The notes beneath the pieces were generated by a model, which worked only from the letters and a program-made list of their open reading frames with translations, was not told where the DNA came from and did no database searches. A stretch of 64,000 nucleotides of DNA, from positions 930,001 through 994,000 of the forward strand of contig NC_014220.1 of NCBI RefSeq assembly GCF_000092405.1, read 5' to 3'. This document shows, one piece after another, positions 7,433-16,564 of the stretch; the first letter of the stretch is position 1; every line of letters starts with the position of its first letter. Both the position numbers and the translations under genes were made by a program. Origin of the DNA: Syntrophothermus lipocalidus DSM 12680 (GTDB lineage: Bacteria; Bacillota; Syntrophomonadia; Syntrophomonadales; Syntrophothermaceae).

Positions 7433-7525
7433 GTTTACACTCCCTCCCCATTCTGGTATGGTCATCGCATCAGTACTTCTACGTCACAAACAGAAAGTCC
7501 TGCCGATAAAGTCAATCTTCTTTAC

Positions 7526-8728
7526 CTAACGTTGGCGGGAAACTGCATACTTAACCACACCTGACAAAAGGCAAGCGAACAATAATACGATACCTGCTGC
7601 CAACAAGGGGAAAAGATAAGCCCCTACCGACGGGTTATAGTGAACTGGGGACATCAATAGGCTGCGAGGAAAAACCTCGACCAGGCGTTTTGTCAAAATA
7701 ACATGGTAGGCCACGTAGGTAAAAACAGAGGCCAGAAGCATTTGGAGGAGTCGGGAGCGCAGATAGAAAGAGAGCCGGATGGGCGTTCCAGAGACTATGC
7801 TCATGACCTGGGAAATGATGGATATGCCGCTCCAGGCCATAGCCGCACTGACTGCTACCAGCTGTTGCAAAAGGGAGGCTTCCGACGACGTGATGGATTT
7901 GGTTCCAAGCGTCATTTCGAACAGGCCGATGCTGAGACCATAGGCCAGTGAGTATGGAAGATGCAAACCAACGGCCGCCTGTTGCAGGAACTTCGCGATA
8001 AGGTCGATAAAACCCAAAGCCTGCAGCATCCTGGTAATAACCGAGAACATAACGATAAACCCGCCAACGCCGACTACACTGGCTATGGCCTTGCGGATAG
8101 AGTCGCCCATAATTTTTCCGATGCTCGTATGACTGTTTTGACAAGTCCGCAACACTTGGAGTAAAGAAGCTTGTCGATCCTGGTTCTGAGGCCCGGGGGA
8201 GTTACTTTTTTCGCTGGAGTCACTGGCCATTCGTCCCCAGATGAAGCCTACGGTCAGATTTGCCAAGTAATGGCTGCCTGCCAGAATGTATCCCGCTTCG
8301 GGCAATCCAAACATTCCAACCGCGACTGTCTCTAAAATGAAAAGCGGGCTGGCGTTGTTGGTGAACGAAACTAGTCTTTCTGCTTCCTTGATATTGAGCA
8401 ACTTTTCTTCCAGTAACCTGCGAGTGAGGAAGGCTCCAACCGGAAACCCAGAGGTGAATCCCATAACGATGACGAACGAGCTGGCACCCGGCAGGCGAAA
8501 GAACGGTCGGGTAATCGGTTCTAAAAGCCAACCCAACAAACGGACGAACCCAAACTGAACCAGCAATTCACTGGCAACGAAAAACGGAAACAGGGCCGGG
8601 AGCACCAGGCGAAACCAAAGATCTATTCCGTCGGCAGCGGACTTGATGGTAAGAGTTGGGTTGATTATCATAAAACCAGCTAGTAAAACAGTCACGATGA
8701 TCCCAAACGGGACGTACCAGTAACTCAA
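7526..8728 (-). CDS. ylbJ: Sporulation integral membrane protein YlbJ
   Basis: A 400-aa membrane protein with about eight hydrophobic segments, starting with residues 5-23, and nucleoside-recognition (gate) style motifs: SGFPVGAFLTRRL (residues ~95-107) and FTNNASPLFILETVAVGMFG (~122-141). In Bacillus YlbJ is needed for spore cortex formation and is made in sporulating cells. Neighbours ylbK-like (patatin) and ylbM-like (tmcAL) are in the same relative order as in Bacillus. The gene is 93 bp upstream of apt on the same strand. Confidence 0.88.
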   Translation of the reverse strand: MSYWYVPFGIIVTVLLAGFMIINPTLTIKSAADGIDLWFRLVLPALFPFFVASELLVQFGFVRLLGWLLEPITRPFFRLPGASSFVIVMGFTSGFPVGAFLTRRLLEEKLLNIKEAERLVSFTNNASPLFILETVAVGMFGLPEAGYILAGSHYLANLTVGFIWGRMASDSSEKSNSPGPQNQDRQASLLQVLRTCQNSHTSIGKIMGDSIRKAIASVVGVGGFIVMFSVITRMLQALGFIDLIAKFLQQAAVGLHLPYSLAYGLSIGLFEMTLGTKSITSSEASLLQQLVAVSAAMAWSGISIISQVMSIVSGTPIRLSFYLRSRLLQMLLASVFTYVAYHVILTKRLVEVFPRSLLMSPVHYNPSVGAYLFPLLAAGIVLLFACLLSGVVKYAVSRQR

Positions 8729-8962
8729 AGGTTTAACACCTCGCGAGACTCAGATTTCCGCAGAACCGCTTTGCTGACCAATCACTTGCTAAAAAGTATG
8801 GTGCTGACCGCCTGCCGCGAACCTGGCAAGTCGGTTGCCAAGAGTACCTGAAGGACTGGGATTGACTTTCGGTAGCCAAGCCGGTTAAGCTACGCGGGTT
8901 TAGGGAAGTTGCTTGAACGTGAACCTCTTAGAAATATATGAAGACGGAGGTGAGCTGAGAAT

Positions 8963-9766
8963 ATGACGGAGCAAGACTTGTCATGCGAAAAGAGCAGACC
9001 ACGGGTGGGACTTGTGCTGGGAGCTGGGAGTGCAAGGGGATTGGCCCACATCGGGGTTTTGCAGGTCTTGAGAGAACACAGGATACCTTTCGATTTCATT
9101 GTGGGCAGCAGTATGGGAGCTTTAGTCGGGGCCGTTTTTGCAGCCGGGGCTGACCTTGATCTACTGGCCAAGTTAGCGGTCAACTTGAATGTCAACATGC
9201 TGCTCGATATTGGTGTTCCTCGAATGGGTTTCATCAATGGTAAGAAAGTACAGGAGTTTATTCATCTGCTAACCAAGGGGAAAAGCTTCGAAGAGCTCAG
9301 CTTACCTCTGGCGGTGGTAGCCACAGACATACTTACGGGCGAAAGCGTGGTTCTAAACCGGGGGGTGGTGAGCGAAGCGGTTCGAGCCAGTATAGCAATA
9401 CCAGGGGTGTTTGTCCCGGTAGAATACGAAGGGAGGCTGTTGGTAGACGGAGCGGTTACAAGCCGGCTACCTATAGAAACAGCTCGCGACATGGGAGCAG
9501 AACGCGTTATCGCTGTAGACGTGAATTTTGCGGAAGCCGCGCAACCCCGGATAAGAAATGCTATTCACGTCATCTTGGCATCGATAGACCTTTTAGAGCG
9601 GCAGATTTTTACCGGGCTGGTCAAACCCCAGGCCGATATACTGGTTCAACCTAAGCTGGGACATATAAGTTCCAGCGGTTTTGACCGGGCCGAGGAGTGT
9701 ATTCAAAGGGGCCGGGAAGCGGTGCTGGAAAGACTGGACGAGATAAAAAGGGCTGTAAATGTTTGA
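8963..9766 (+). CDS. Patatin-like phospholipase (RssA/YlbK family)
   Basis: A 267-aa serine hydrolase of the patatin family. It has the oxyanion-hole glycines in GAGSARG (residues 20-26), the nucleophile elbow GSSMG with Ser50, and the second dyad residue Asp162 in VDGA. Such enzymes deacylate lipids; the substrate is not predictable. ATG 8963 is preceded by GGAGGTGA. The gene is divergent from ylbJ and convergent with tmcAL, as for ylbK in the Bacillus ylb cluster. Confidence 0.88.
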   Translation: MTEQDLSCEKSRPRVGLVLGAGSARGLAHIGVLQVLREHRIPFDFIVGSSMGALVGAVFAAGADLDLLAKLAVNLNVNMLLDIGVPRMGFINGKKVQEFIHLLTKGKSFEELSLPLAVVATDILTGESVVLNRGVVSEAVRASIAIPGVFVPVEYEGRLLVDGAVTSRLPIETARDMGAERVIAVDVNFAEAAQPRIRNAIHVILASIDLLERQIFTGLVKPQADILVQPKLGHISSSGFDRAEECIQRGREAVLERLDEIKRAVNV

Positions 9767-9821
9767 GGGTGGGGCGAAGCCTGAGCCGGGGCTACGCGGG
9801 AAGGTTACGTAGACGGGCAGC

Positions 9822-11084
9822 CTATCGTATGCGAATCGGAGACACGGTGTAGTCCCGACCTCCCTGGCGCTGGGCTTCTGCGAAAAACAAAGAGTATATA
9901 TCGGTGGCCAGCACATCGAGGTCAAACATATCACGGGCCACCGGGTGTGATTGTGGAGAAAGTAATTTATTTACTGTTTTTACTCTATTTATTAATAAAA
10001 TTCTACATTTACTTTTTATTTTAAGAAGGATTTTTTGTCCAGATGGAGAAAGACCTAAAAGACGTAAGTAAGCCGGGCCCGTTTCATCGAAGCTTGCTGC
10101 TCTGGTTTTAGTCAGGTTGAACAGCACATATAGCAGGATGCGGTTAATGCGGGTTAGGTTATAACGCTTGGTCTTGACAAGGTTTTTCAGGTGTATCAGG
10201 CTGTTTGATTGGCGAGCAGCTTTTTTGATGCGGTGCTCCAATCCTTCTGTAATGTCATGGATGGCAGCTAGCTCCGAAGCCGTCATGCGTCTTAGGAGGG
10301 CTAAGAGAACAGGTTCGAGGTGTTTTTCTTGAACCGGGCCTTTTCCTTGGTCGATCTCGCGTAAAAGGATTTCATGGCTTGGGGATGGCAAGTATGGTTT
10401 TACCAGCTTATCCCAATTAGGGTCAGAAAAAGCGCCGCGGATGGCGGTAGCGCTGGCGTACGAAGTGAGGCTGGTGTCATGATATCCCGAACCGACACGC
10501 GGGACCAGGACAGGAACGATAGAGCTTTTGGTCTCTCGTAAGGCTCGCAAGTACTCTATGGCCAGTATGTTGTTGGGTCCCATCATGGTAGTTAGAACCT
10601 GGTTGGGATCTAAGGTTCGGGTATGGTAACTTAAATAAGAGGAAACAGCTGAGGCTCGAGCTAAAGGATAGTTGTGACCTTGGTCAAGCAAGGCTTTCAG
10701 GCGGGTTCGGAATTCCTCCGGTTCTTCTGAGAGTATGAATGCGATTTGCTGCAATAGCGGTAAGTCCGGAGTTTCCGCTCCAAAACATATATGGGTAACC
10801 ACCCCTGTCCGGTCTAGGGTTTGTACCGCTCCCAGGGCAAAGTTGTATGCGCTGCGGACCGCGAAACAGAAAGGTAATTCGAACACGAGGTCAGCTCCGC
10901 ATCGTAAAGCCATTTCAGCACGAGCCCATTTATCGATTATAGCTGGTTCTCCTCTTTGTACGAAATTTCCACTCATGACACATACTACTGCTTCGGCTCC
11001 GGTTGCCATGCGGGCTTGGTCGAGATGGTAGAGGTGCCCGTTATGGAAAGGGTTGTATTCTGCTACAATCCCTACGATTGACAA
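9822..11084 (-). CDS. tmcAL: tRNA(Met) cytidine acetate ligase TmcAL (YlbM)
   Basis: TmcAL makes N4-acetylcytidine at the wobble position of elongator tRNA-Met from acetate and ATP. The nucleotidyltransferase motif GIVAEYNPFHNGHLYHL and MSGNFVQRGEPA at the N-terminus are diagnostic; length ~420 aa is usual. The frame can be extended to 11111, but AGGAGG 6 nt upstream favours a TTG start at 11084. The acetate-using enzyme lies beside pta-ackA, the acetate/acetyl-phosphate genes, a common clostridial arrangement. Confidence 0.92.
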   Translation of the reverse strand: MSIVGIVAEYNPFHNGHLYHLDQARMATGAEAVVCVMSGNFVQRGEPAIIDKWARAEMALRCGADLVFELPFCFAVRSAYNFALGAVQTLDRTGVVTHICFGAETPDLPLLQQIAFILSEEPEEFRTRLKALLDQGHNYPLARASAVSSYLSYHTRTLDPNQVLTTMMGPNNILAIEYLRALRETKSSIVPVLVPRVGSGYHDTSLTSYASATAIRGAFSDPNWDKLVKPYLPSPSHEILLREIDQGKGPVQEKHLEPVLLALLRRMTASELAAIHDITEGLEHRIKKAARQSNSLIHLKNLVKTKRYNLTRINRILLYVLFNLTKTRAASFDETGPAYLRLLGLSPSGQKILLKIKSKCRILLINRVKTVNKLLSPQSHPVARDMFDLDVLATDIYSLFFAEAQRQGGRDYTVSPIRIR

Positions 11085-11200
11085 GGGTATCCTCCTCTTC
11101 GGCGGAACCAATCGGTTCCTGGTTTGTGGTTGTTATTACCAGGATAACAGGGTCGTGATACACCTGCAAATCCTGAGTTCAAGGATTATTACGCGTTACC

Positions 11201-11218
11201 ATGTGATAATCTTAACAA
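11201..11218. promoter_or_regulatory. Rex-like operator upstream of pta
   Basis: ATGTGATAATCTTAACAA fits the redox repressor Rex site (TTGTGA/TTGTTAA, N4, TTAACAA): the right half is perfect and the left half has two or three differences. It is about 80 bp before the pta start. Rex senses NADH/NAD+ and controls fermentation genes in Clostridia, so a site before pta-ackA is plausible. No rex gene is in the window. Confidence 0.45.
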
Positions 11219-11298
11219 GTCTCCGGTTGAGGGCGGTTTTGGGCTGGGGTTCCGGCTATCTATAAAAACAAGTATAAGAAAATAAAGGAGGAAGAGCG

Positions 11299-12291
11299 AT
11301 GAATCTTTTGGATCAAATCAAAGAGAAGGCAAAAGCTAAGGCCAAGACTATCGTGTTGCCCGAAGGGACGGAAGAGAGGACTCTCAGAGCAGTGCCCATT
11401 CTAATCAAAGAAAAGATAGCGAATCCGATCCTGTTGGGTGATCCGAAAGCAGTCAAAGGGCTAGCTGACAGCCTGGGGGTAGACCTCAGCGGAGCCGAGA
11501 TTATCAATCCGGCAGAAGCTCCTTTCTTCAAGGACTTTGTGCAGGACTTTTACGAGATGAGAAAAGACAAAGGCATGACCCCGGAAAAGGCTGAAACCCT
11601 GATGGCTGATCCCCTGTACTTTGGATCTATGATGGTTAAGTCAGGCAAGGCCGATGGCGAAGTAGCAGGGGCCGAGAACACGACTGGTGACGTTCTGAGG
11701 CCAGCTCTCCAGATAATCAAGACTGCTCCTGGAATATCTTCGGTGTCTGGAGCCTTCATAATGATCGTACCTAACTGTGAGTTCGGAGATAACGGGGTCT
11801 TTGTTTTTGCCGACTGTGCGGTTACTCCCAACCCGACCGCAGAACAGATGGCAGAGTTTGCTGCTGCCTCGGTTAGCACTGCGGTTAATCTCTGTGGGAT
11901 AAAAGAACCTAAGATAGGCATGTTGTCTTTCTCTACCAAGGGTAGCGCCAGCCATGAACTGGTCGACAAGGTAGCAAAAGCTACTGAAATTGCCAAAACC
12001 AGGTTCCCAGACCTGCAAGTGGATGGGGAGTTCCAGGCCGACGCGGCGCTGGTTCCCAAGGTTGGTGCTTCCAAAGCTCCGGGGAGCCCGGTAGCGGGGT
12101 ACTGTAACATTTTGATCTTCCCTGATCTCCAGGCCGGCAACATAGGCTACAAACTGGTACAGAGGCTGGCCAAAGCAGAGGCTATTGGCCCGATACTCCA
12201 GGGTATTGCCAAACCGGTGAACGACCTATCTCGGGGATGTAGCGTCGAGGATATTGTCAACGTAGTGGCAATGACTGCTGTGCGGGCATAA
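11299..12291 (+). CDS. pta: Phosphate acetyltransferase
   Basis: Pta interconverts acetyl-CoA and acetyl phosphate. The 330-aa protein has the short-form Pta domain: N-terminal IVLPEGTEERTLRAV, a central EVAGAENTTGDVLRPALQII stretch and C-terminal LIFPDLQAGNIGYKLVQRLA. AAAGGAGG 8-9 nt upstream fixes the ATG. It precedes ackA by 105 bp; together they make ATP from acetyl-CoA in substrate-level phosphorylation. A Rex-like site upstream suggests redox control. Confidence 0.96.
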   Translation: MNLLDQIKEKAKAKAKTIVLPEGTEERTLRAVPILIKEKIANPILLGDPKAVKGLADSLGVDLSGAEIINPAEAPFFKDFVQDFYEMRKDKGMTPEKAETLMADPLYFGSMMVKSGKADGEVAGAENTTGDVLRPALQIIKTAPGISSVSGAFIMIVPNCEFGDNGVFVFADCAVTPNPTAEQMAEFAAASVSTAVNLCGIKEPKIGMLSFSTKGSASHELVDKVAKATEIAKTRFPDLQVDGEFQADAALVPKVGASKAPGSPVAGYCNILIFPDLQAGNIGYKLVQRLAKAEAIGPILQGIAKPVNDLSRGCSVEDIVNVVAMTAVRA

Positions 12292-12396
12292 CATCCCATC
12301 CCGCAAGGAGGAGTTGAGGGGGTGGGCATTAGCTAGTTTTCAATAACTAGGTAGATACTTATTTAAGAGGAGAATTTTGTTAGGGAGGTTTGAGTA

Positions 12397-13590
12397 ATGA
12401 AGGTATTGGTTGTAAACTGCGGGAGCTCATCGATTAAGTATCAATTACTCGATATGACCGATGAGTCGGTCCTAGCCAAGGGGTTGTTGGACCGGGTAGG
12501 AATTCCGGGGACAGTTCTCAAACACGAGCCTGTGGGTAAGGACGAGGTAGTCATAAAGAAAGACCTGCCAGACCATACCGAAGGCATGAAACTCGTGCTG
12601 GAGGTTCTCGTACATCCCGAGTACGGGGTCATCAAGAGCATGGATGAAATCGGGGCTGTGGGCCATCGGGTAGTCCACGGGGGTGAAGCTTTTGCCTATT
12701 CCGTTGTTATTGATGACCGCGTAAAACAAGTAATTCGGGAATGCTTTGATATTGCTCCCCTTCACAATCCGCCCAACCTCATGGGGATTGAAGCTTGCCA
12801 AGCATTGATGCCCAATATTAAGCACGTGGCCGTGTTTGACACCGCCTTCCACCAGACCATGCCGGCCAAGAACTACATGTACGCTTTGCCTTACGAGCTT
12901 TATGAAAAGTATAAAGTAAGAAGGTACGGGTTCCACGGGACCTCTCACTTCTACGTTTCTCACCGTGCTGCCGATTTGCTGGGTAAACCGTACGAGCAGT
13001 GCAAGATAGTTACCTTACACCTCGGCAATGGAGCCAGCATGGCCGCGATCATGGACGGTAAAGTCATTGACACTTCTATGGGATTCACCCCGCTGGAAGG
13101 TCTGGTAATGGGGACCAGGTGTGGGGACATTGACCCGGCCATAGTATTCTTTATCATGGAAAAACTCAATCTTTCTACTTCTGAAGTGAATAACTACCTG
13201 AATAAAAAATCCGGGATGCTGGGTCTCTCCGGCGTGTCAAACGATTTGAGAGACATCCAGGAAGCGGCGGCTGCCGGCAACGAAAAGGCTCAGTTGGCAC
13301 TCGATGTGTACTACACTAGGGTTAAGAGCTACATCGGAAATTACATTGCTCAACTGAACGGGTGTGACTGTTTGGTGTTTACTGCCGGTGTCGGGGAAAA
13401 TGGCATAGATATGCGCGAAAACATCTGTAAGAACCTGGATTACCTTGGCATTAAGCTGGATCCAGAAAAGAACAAAGTTAGAGGTAAAGAGGTAGACGTG
13501 GCAGCGGACGACTCCAAGGTCAGGATCTTCGTCATTCCGACCAATGAGGAACTGGTCATCGCCCGCGACACTTACCAGCTTGCTAAGTAG
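12397..13590 (+). CDS. ackA: Acetate kinase
   Basis: AckA forms ATP and acetate from acetyl phosphate. The 397-aa protein carries both acetate-kinase signatures: VLVVNCGSSSIKYQLL at residues 3-18 and RRYGFHGTSHFYVS at ~175-188, plus the HLGNGASMAAI phosphate loop. Length is normal. GGGAGG 9 nt before the ATG sets the start. The pta-ackA gap contains a small CTAGTT/AACTAG hairpin (12333-12350) without a T tract. An intrinsic terminator follows. Confidence 0.97.
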   Translation: MKVLVVNCGSSSIKYQLLDMTDESVLAKGLLDRVGIPGTVLKHEPVGKDEVVIKKDLPDHTEGMKLVLEVLVHPEYGVIKSMDEIGAVGHRVVHGGEAFAYSVVIDDRVKQVIRECFDIAPLHNPPNLMGIEACQALMPNIKHVAVFDTAFHQTMPAKNYMYALPYELYEKYKVRRYGFHGTSHFYVSHRAADLLGKPYEQCKIVTLHLGNGASMAAIMDGKVIDTSMGFTPLEGLVMGTRCGDIDPAIVFFIMEKLNLSTSEVNNYLNKKSGMLGLSGVSNDLRDIQEAAAAGNEKAQLALDVYYTRVKSYIGNYIAQLNGCDCLVFTAGVGENGIDMRENICKNLDYLGIKLDPEKNKVRGKEVDVAADDSKVRIFVIPTNEELVIARDTYQLAK

Positions 13591-13624
13591 GCAGTTCGGT
13601 AGCAGTATAACCATGATGTGGATG

Positions 13625-13652
13625 AAGCCGGGTCTTTGACGCCCGGCTTTTA
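13625..13652 (+). terminator. Intrinsic terminator after ackA
   Basis: AAGCCGGG and CCCGGCTT form an 8-bp stem with a 9-nt loop, followed by TTTAT. It ends the pta-ackA operon. Confidence 0.85.
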
Positions 13653-13796
13653 TCTGTTTTTCTACTCGTGTAACACGGTAGTTGCTAAGACCCCGTGGCA
13701 GGCTCTCGAGCGTTATGGAAATCGTCGCAATAAGAACCGATTTCTCGATGCAGCATAGACTATATTGAGTACAGTTATCGAAGGGAGGCTTGCCAG

Positions 13797-14255
13797 ATGT
13801 ACAAACCTTTGAGGTGCCCCTCTTATGAGGATGTTGCTTGTCAGGAAACTGACAAGGCCTTACAAGAAGCAATTCGGGGTGAAGCTGCAGCTATCAAGTT
13901 TTATACGTATCTTATCGAACTAACCCCTGACCAAGTTCAAAGAGATTTGATATTCGGCATAAGAGAAGACGAAAAAAGGCACTTGAACAATTTCCAGGCC
14001 GTGTACTGTCGGCTAACTGGATGTACCTATAGCTACCCTGAGCCGGACGTTGACCAGCCCGCGAGCTACTGTCAAGGCCTGGCGAAAGCGTTTAACGATG
14101 AACAGGAGGCTTACGAGTTCTATAAGGCGAACTATTTTTGTAATAAACGACACTTAGTTAAGAAAGCTTTTCTTGATGCTCTCCTTGACGAAGCTGAGCA
14201 TGCCAGGTGGTTTAACAACCTCCTCATCAGGAATGGTTGTTTTCAAGACCCGTAG
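13797..14255 (+). CDS. Ferritin-like diiron-domain protein
   Basis: A 152-aa four-helix protein with two pairs of diiron ligand motifs: E in AIRGEAAAIKFY (~30), EDEKRHLNNF (E/H ~63), DEQEAYEFY (~104) and DEAEHARWF (~138), the ExxH pattern of rubrerythrin/ferritin-like domains. No C-terminal rubredoxin domain is present. Cysteines near residues 8, 15, 78 and 85 are scattered, with no CxxC pair. It is probably involved in peroxide or iron handling; the exact role is unknown. It has its own ribosome site and terminator. Confidence 0.75.
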   Translation: MYKPLRCPSYEDVACQETDKALQEAIRGEAAAIKFYTYLIELTPDQVQRDLIFGIREDEKRHLNNFQAVYCRLTGCTYSYPEPDVDQPASYCQGLAKAFNDEQEAYEFYKANYFCNKRHLVKKAFLDALLDEAEHARWFNNLLIRNGCFQDP

Positions 14256-14324
14256 CCAGTACCAGTAGGAGTGGAGTTACCACTAGGGGGCGGTGACCGG
14301 TTAGCAGGCGGTTGTAAGCATGAG

Positions 14325-14376
14325 GCGGGAACGGTTCTGGTTCCATTAAAGAGCAGGGGACCGTTTCCGCTTTTTG
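14325..14376 (+). terminator. Intrinsic terminator after ferritin-like gene
   Basis: GCGGGAACGGT and ACCGTTTCCGC pair (11 bp, one G-U) with a long loop, then TTTTTG. Apart from this hairpin, the 277-bp gap 14256-14532 holds the ylxM promoter and operator-like palindrome. Confidence 0.65.
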
Positions 14377-14461
14377 TTTGATCTGCGTTTGATCTGCGGC
14401 TGCGAGCCTGCTGTTGAGAAAACAATATCACACAACGATAACAAATTTTGGTTTGCCGTTC

Positions 14462-14490
14462 TTGACAAATACATTATCAAGCCTTACAAT
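14462..14490 (+). promoter_or_regulatory. Strong sigma-A promoter of ylxM-ffh operon
   Basis: A perfect -35 TTGACA (14462-14467), 17-bp spacer and TACAAT (14485-14490). The expected start of transcription is near 14497, about 36 nt before the ylxM start codon. Confidence 0.8.
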
Positions 14491-14497
14491 TACAAGC

Positions 14498-14519
14498 TGT
14501 AAAGTAAATATACTTTACA
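14498..14519. promoter_or_regulatory. 22-bp perfect inverted repeat at the ylxM transcription start
   Basis: TGTAAAGTA-AATA-TACTTTACA, 9-bp perfect arms, sits exactly over the predicted +1 region. This is a classic place for a repressor operator; alternatively it is a 5' stabilising hairpin in the mRNA. I do not recognise the binding protein. Confidence 0.5.
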
Positions 14520-14532
14520 CTGGAGGAGCACA

Positions 14533-14883
14533 GTGCTAGAGAAAATAGAAAGAATGGCCTGGTTGTTCGATTTTTACGGACCGCTTTTGACCGACAAACA
14601 GCGGCGGATCGTGGAGTTACATTACGAAAATGACTGGTCGCTGGGGGAAATTGCGGCCGAGTTCGGCGTATCCAGACAGGCAATCTATGATATACTGAAA
14701 CGGGCAGAAAAGGCTCTGGAGCACTATGAACAACGCTTGGGTTTGGTGGGTAAATTCATGGGTGAGCGGCAGCAACTGACCGAGGTTTACAGGTTATTGA
14801 AAGAAATGGAGGTCGCCGGGGACGACCATAGAAAGAAACGTGCCTTAACTTTATTGGAAGAGGTTCTGGGGAATGGCAGGTAG
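14533..14883 (+). CDS. ylxM: YlxM, helix-turn-helix protein of the signal-recognition-particle operon
   Basis: A 116-aa UPF0122 protein with a sigma-70 region-4-like helix-turn-helix (WSLGEIAAEFGVSRQAIYDI, residues ~36-55). It always accompanies ffh in Firmicutes and may modulate SRP; DNA binding is unproven. A GTG start at 14533 has GGAGGAG 6 nt upstream. ffh begins 16 bp downstream. Confidence 0.92.
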   Translation: MLEKIERMAWLFDFYGPLLTDKQRRIVELHYENDWSLGEIAAEFGVSRQAIYDILKRAEKALEHYEQRLGLVGKFMGERQQLTEVYRLLKEMEVAGDDHRKKRALTLLEEVLGNGR

Positions 14884-14898
14884 CGGAGGAGAGGGATA

Positions 14899-16242
14899 AT
14901 GGTTTTTGAAGGTTTATCAACCCGGTTACAGGAAACCTTCAGGAAGCTCAGGGGTAAAGGCAAGCTGACTGAAGAGGATGTAAACCTGGCTATGCGCGAG
15001 GTTCGGTTGGCATTGCTGGAAGCCGATGTAAACTACAAGGTGGTTAAGGACTTCGTGGCCAGGGTGAAAGAGAGGGCGGTGGGGCAGGAGGTTTTGAAGA
15101 GTCTGACTCCCGGGCAGCAAGTGGTTAAGATAGTGTACGAAGAATTGACGCAATTGATGGGAGGAGACCAGACTAAGCTCAATTTGGCCGCCAAGCCACC
15201 GACCGTAGTAATGATGGTGGGACTGCAGGGAACCGGAAAAACGACGACCTGTGCCAAGCTTGCACGCAGCCTTTTGGCCCAGGGGCGGAGGCCGCTTTTA
15301 GTTGCAGCTGATATTTACCGGCCAGCTGCCATCAAACAGCTTCAGGTACTGGGGGAAAAATGCAACTGCCCGGTTTTTTCGATGGGACAAGAAAACCCGG
15401 TCAACATAGCGAGAGCTGCTCTCGAATACGCTCGTTCCAACGGCCGCGACATCGTAATCCTCGACACTGCGGGAAGATTGCACATCAATGAGGAACTCAT
15501 GAACGAGCTCAAAGATTTAAAATCCTCTTTGAACCCGCACGAGATACTTCTGGTAGTAGATGCCATGACCGGCCAGGATGCTGTAAACGTGGCTAGCTCT
15601 TTTAATGAACAGCTGGGATTGACAGGGGTGGTTCTGACTAAGTTGGATGGTGATACTCGAGGCGGAGCGGCGCTTTCGGTTAAAGCAGTAGCCGGCTGTC
15701 CTATCAAGTTTGCCGGGGTAGGCGAAAAGCTAGAGGATCTGGAACCTTTCTATCCTAACCGCATGGCTTCGCGTATTCTCGGCATGGGCGATGTTCAGAG
15801 CTTGGTGGAAAAAGCCCAAGCCAGCATAGACGAAAAAAAAGCCAGGGAACTCGGGAAAAAAATCAGACAGCAGGAGTTTACTTTGGAAGATTTTTTGGAT
15901 CAGATACAGCAAGTCCGGTCTATGGGACCGTTAGAAGACCTATTGGCGATGATACCTGGTTTTGGAAACTTGAAGCAATTAAAGGGCTTTAAAACTGCCG
16001 ACATTGATGAAAAAGAGATTAGCAGGATCGAGGCTATCATAAAATCGATGACCCCGGAAGAACGCTTGAACCCGACTATGCTGAACAGCAGTCGTAAGAA
16101 GAGAATAGCCAAGGGTAGCGGTACAAGGGTTCAAGACGTTAACCGTCTGTTGAAGCACTTTGAAGAGTCTCAAAAACTTATGAGGCAGTTCAGCGATAAA
16201 GGCGGCAAGAAAAAGGGAAAAGGTTTACGCTTGCCGTTTTAA
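14899..16242 (+). CDS. ffh: Signal recognition particle protein Ffh
   Basis: Ffh binds SRP RNA and signal peptides and delivers nascent membrane proteins to FtsY. Seen in order: N-terminal helical bundle (1-90), GTPase P-loop [15 protein letters not shown] (~108-122), DTAGR (~190), TKLDG (~245), and the methionine-rich M domain (~300-430), with a lysine-rich tail. Length 447 aa is normal. The usual upstream partners smc and ftsY are not here. GGAGGAGAGG precedes the ATG. Confidence 0.97.
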   Translation: MVFEGLSTRLQETFRKLRGKGKLTEEDVNLAMREVRLALLEADVNYKVVKDFVARVKERAVGQEVLKSLTPGQQVVKIVYEELTQLMGGDQTKLNLAAKPPTVVMMVGLQGTGKTTTCAKLARSLLAQGRRPLLVAADIYRPAAIKQLQVLGEKCNCPVFSMGQENPVNIARAALEYARSNGRDIVILDTAGRLHINEELMNELKDLKSSLNPHEILLVVDAMTGQDAVNVASSFNEQLGLTGVVLTKLDGDTRGGAALSVKAVAGCPIKFAGVGEKLEDLEPFYPNRMASRILGMGDVQSLVEKAQASIDEKKARELGKKIRQQEFTLEDFLDQIQQVRSMGPLEDLLAMIPGFGNLKQLKGFKTADIDEKEISRIEAIIKSMTPEERLNPTMLNSSRKKRIAKGSGTRVQDVNRLLKHFEESQKLMRQFSDKGGKKKGKGLRLPF

Positions 16243-16273
16243 AAGAGTGAATCAGCACGAGGAGGTGAAGTTA

Positions 16274-16546
16274 GTGGCTACTAAGATCAGGTTAAAAAGG
16301 ATGGGGGCTAAGAAGGATCCGTTTTATCGGGTAGTGGTGGCGGATGCCAGGTCTCCCCGCGATGGTCGCTTTATCGAGGAAATAGGTTATTATGACCCTA
16401 CGACCAAGCCGGCTACGATAAGTATCGATGAGGAGAAGGCGCTTAAGTGGTTGGCAAATGGAGCGAAGCCTTCTGACACCGCTAGATCGCTTCTGAAACA
16501 GGTGGGTGTTTTAGCTAAGTTTAACGAGACCCGAAAGGCCAGATAA
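16274..16546 (+). CDS. rpsP: 30S ribosomal protein S16
   Basis: Canonical S16 of 90 aa: begins (M)[20 protein letters not shown] and has the [17 protein letters not shown] block. The frame is open further upstream, but GAGGAGGTGA 6-7 nt before GTG 16274 gives the family's normal N-terminus. It is in the ffh-rpsP-khpA-rimM-trmD operon. Confidence 0.96.
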   Translation: MATKIRLKRMGAKKDPFYRVVVADARSPRDGRFIEEIGYYDPTTKPATISIDEEKALKWLANGAKPSDTARSLLKQVGVLAKFNETRKAR

Positions 16547-16564
16547 ATGCAGGGGGTGGTTTCA

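Noticed and set aside
11221-11266. Sigma-A promoter for pta (TTGGGC-N16-TATAAA)
   Set aside because: The -35 matches only three of six bases and the spacing is short; too weak to list.
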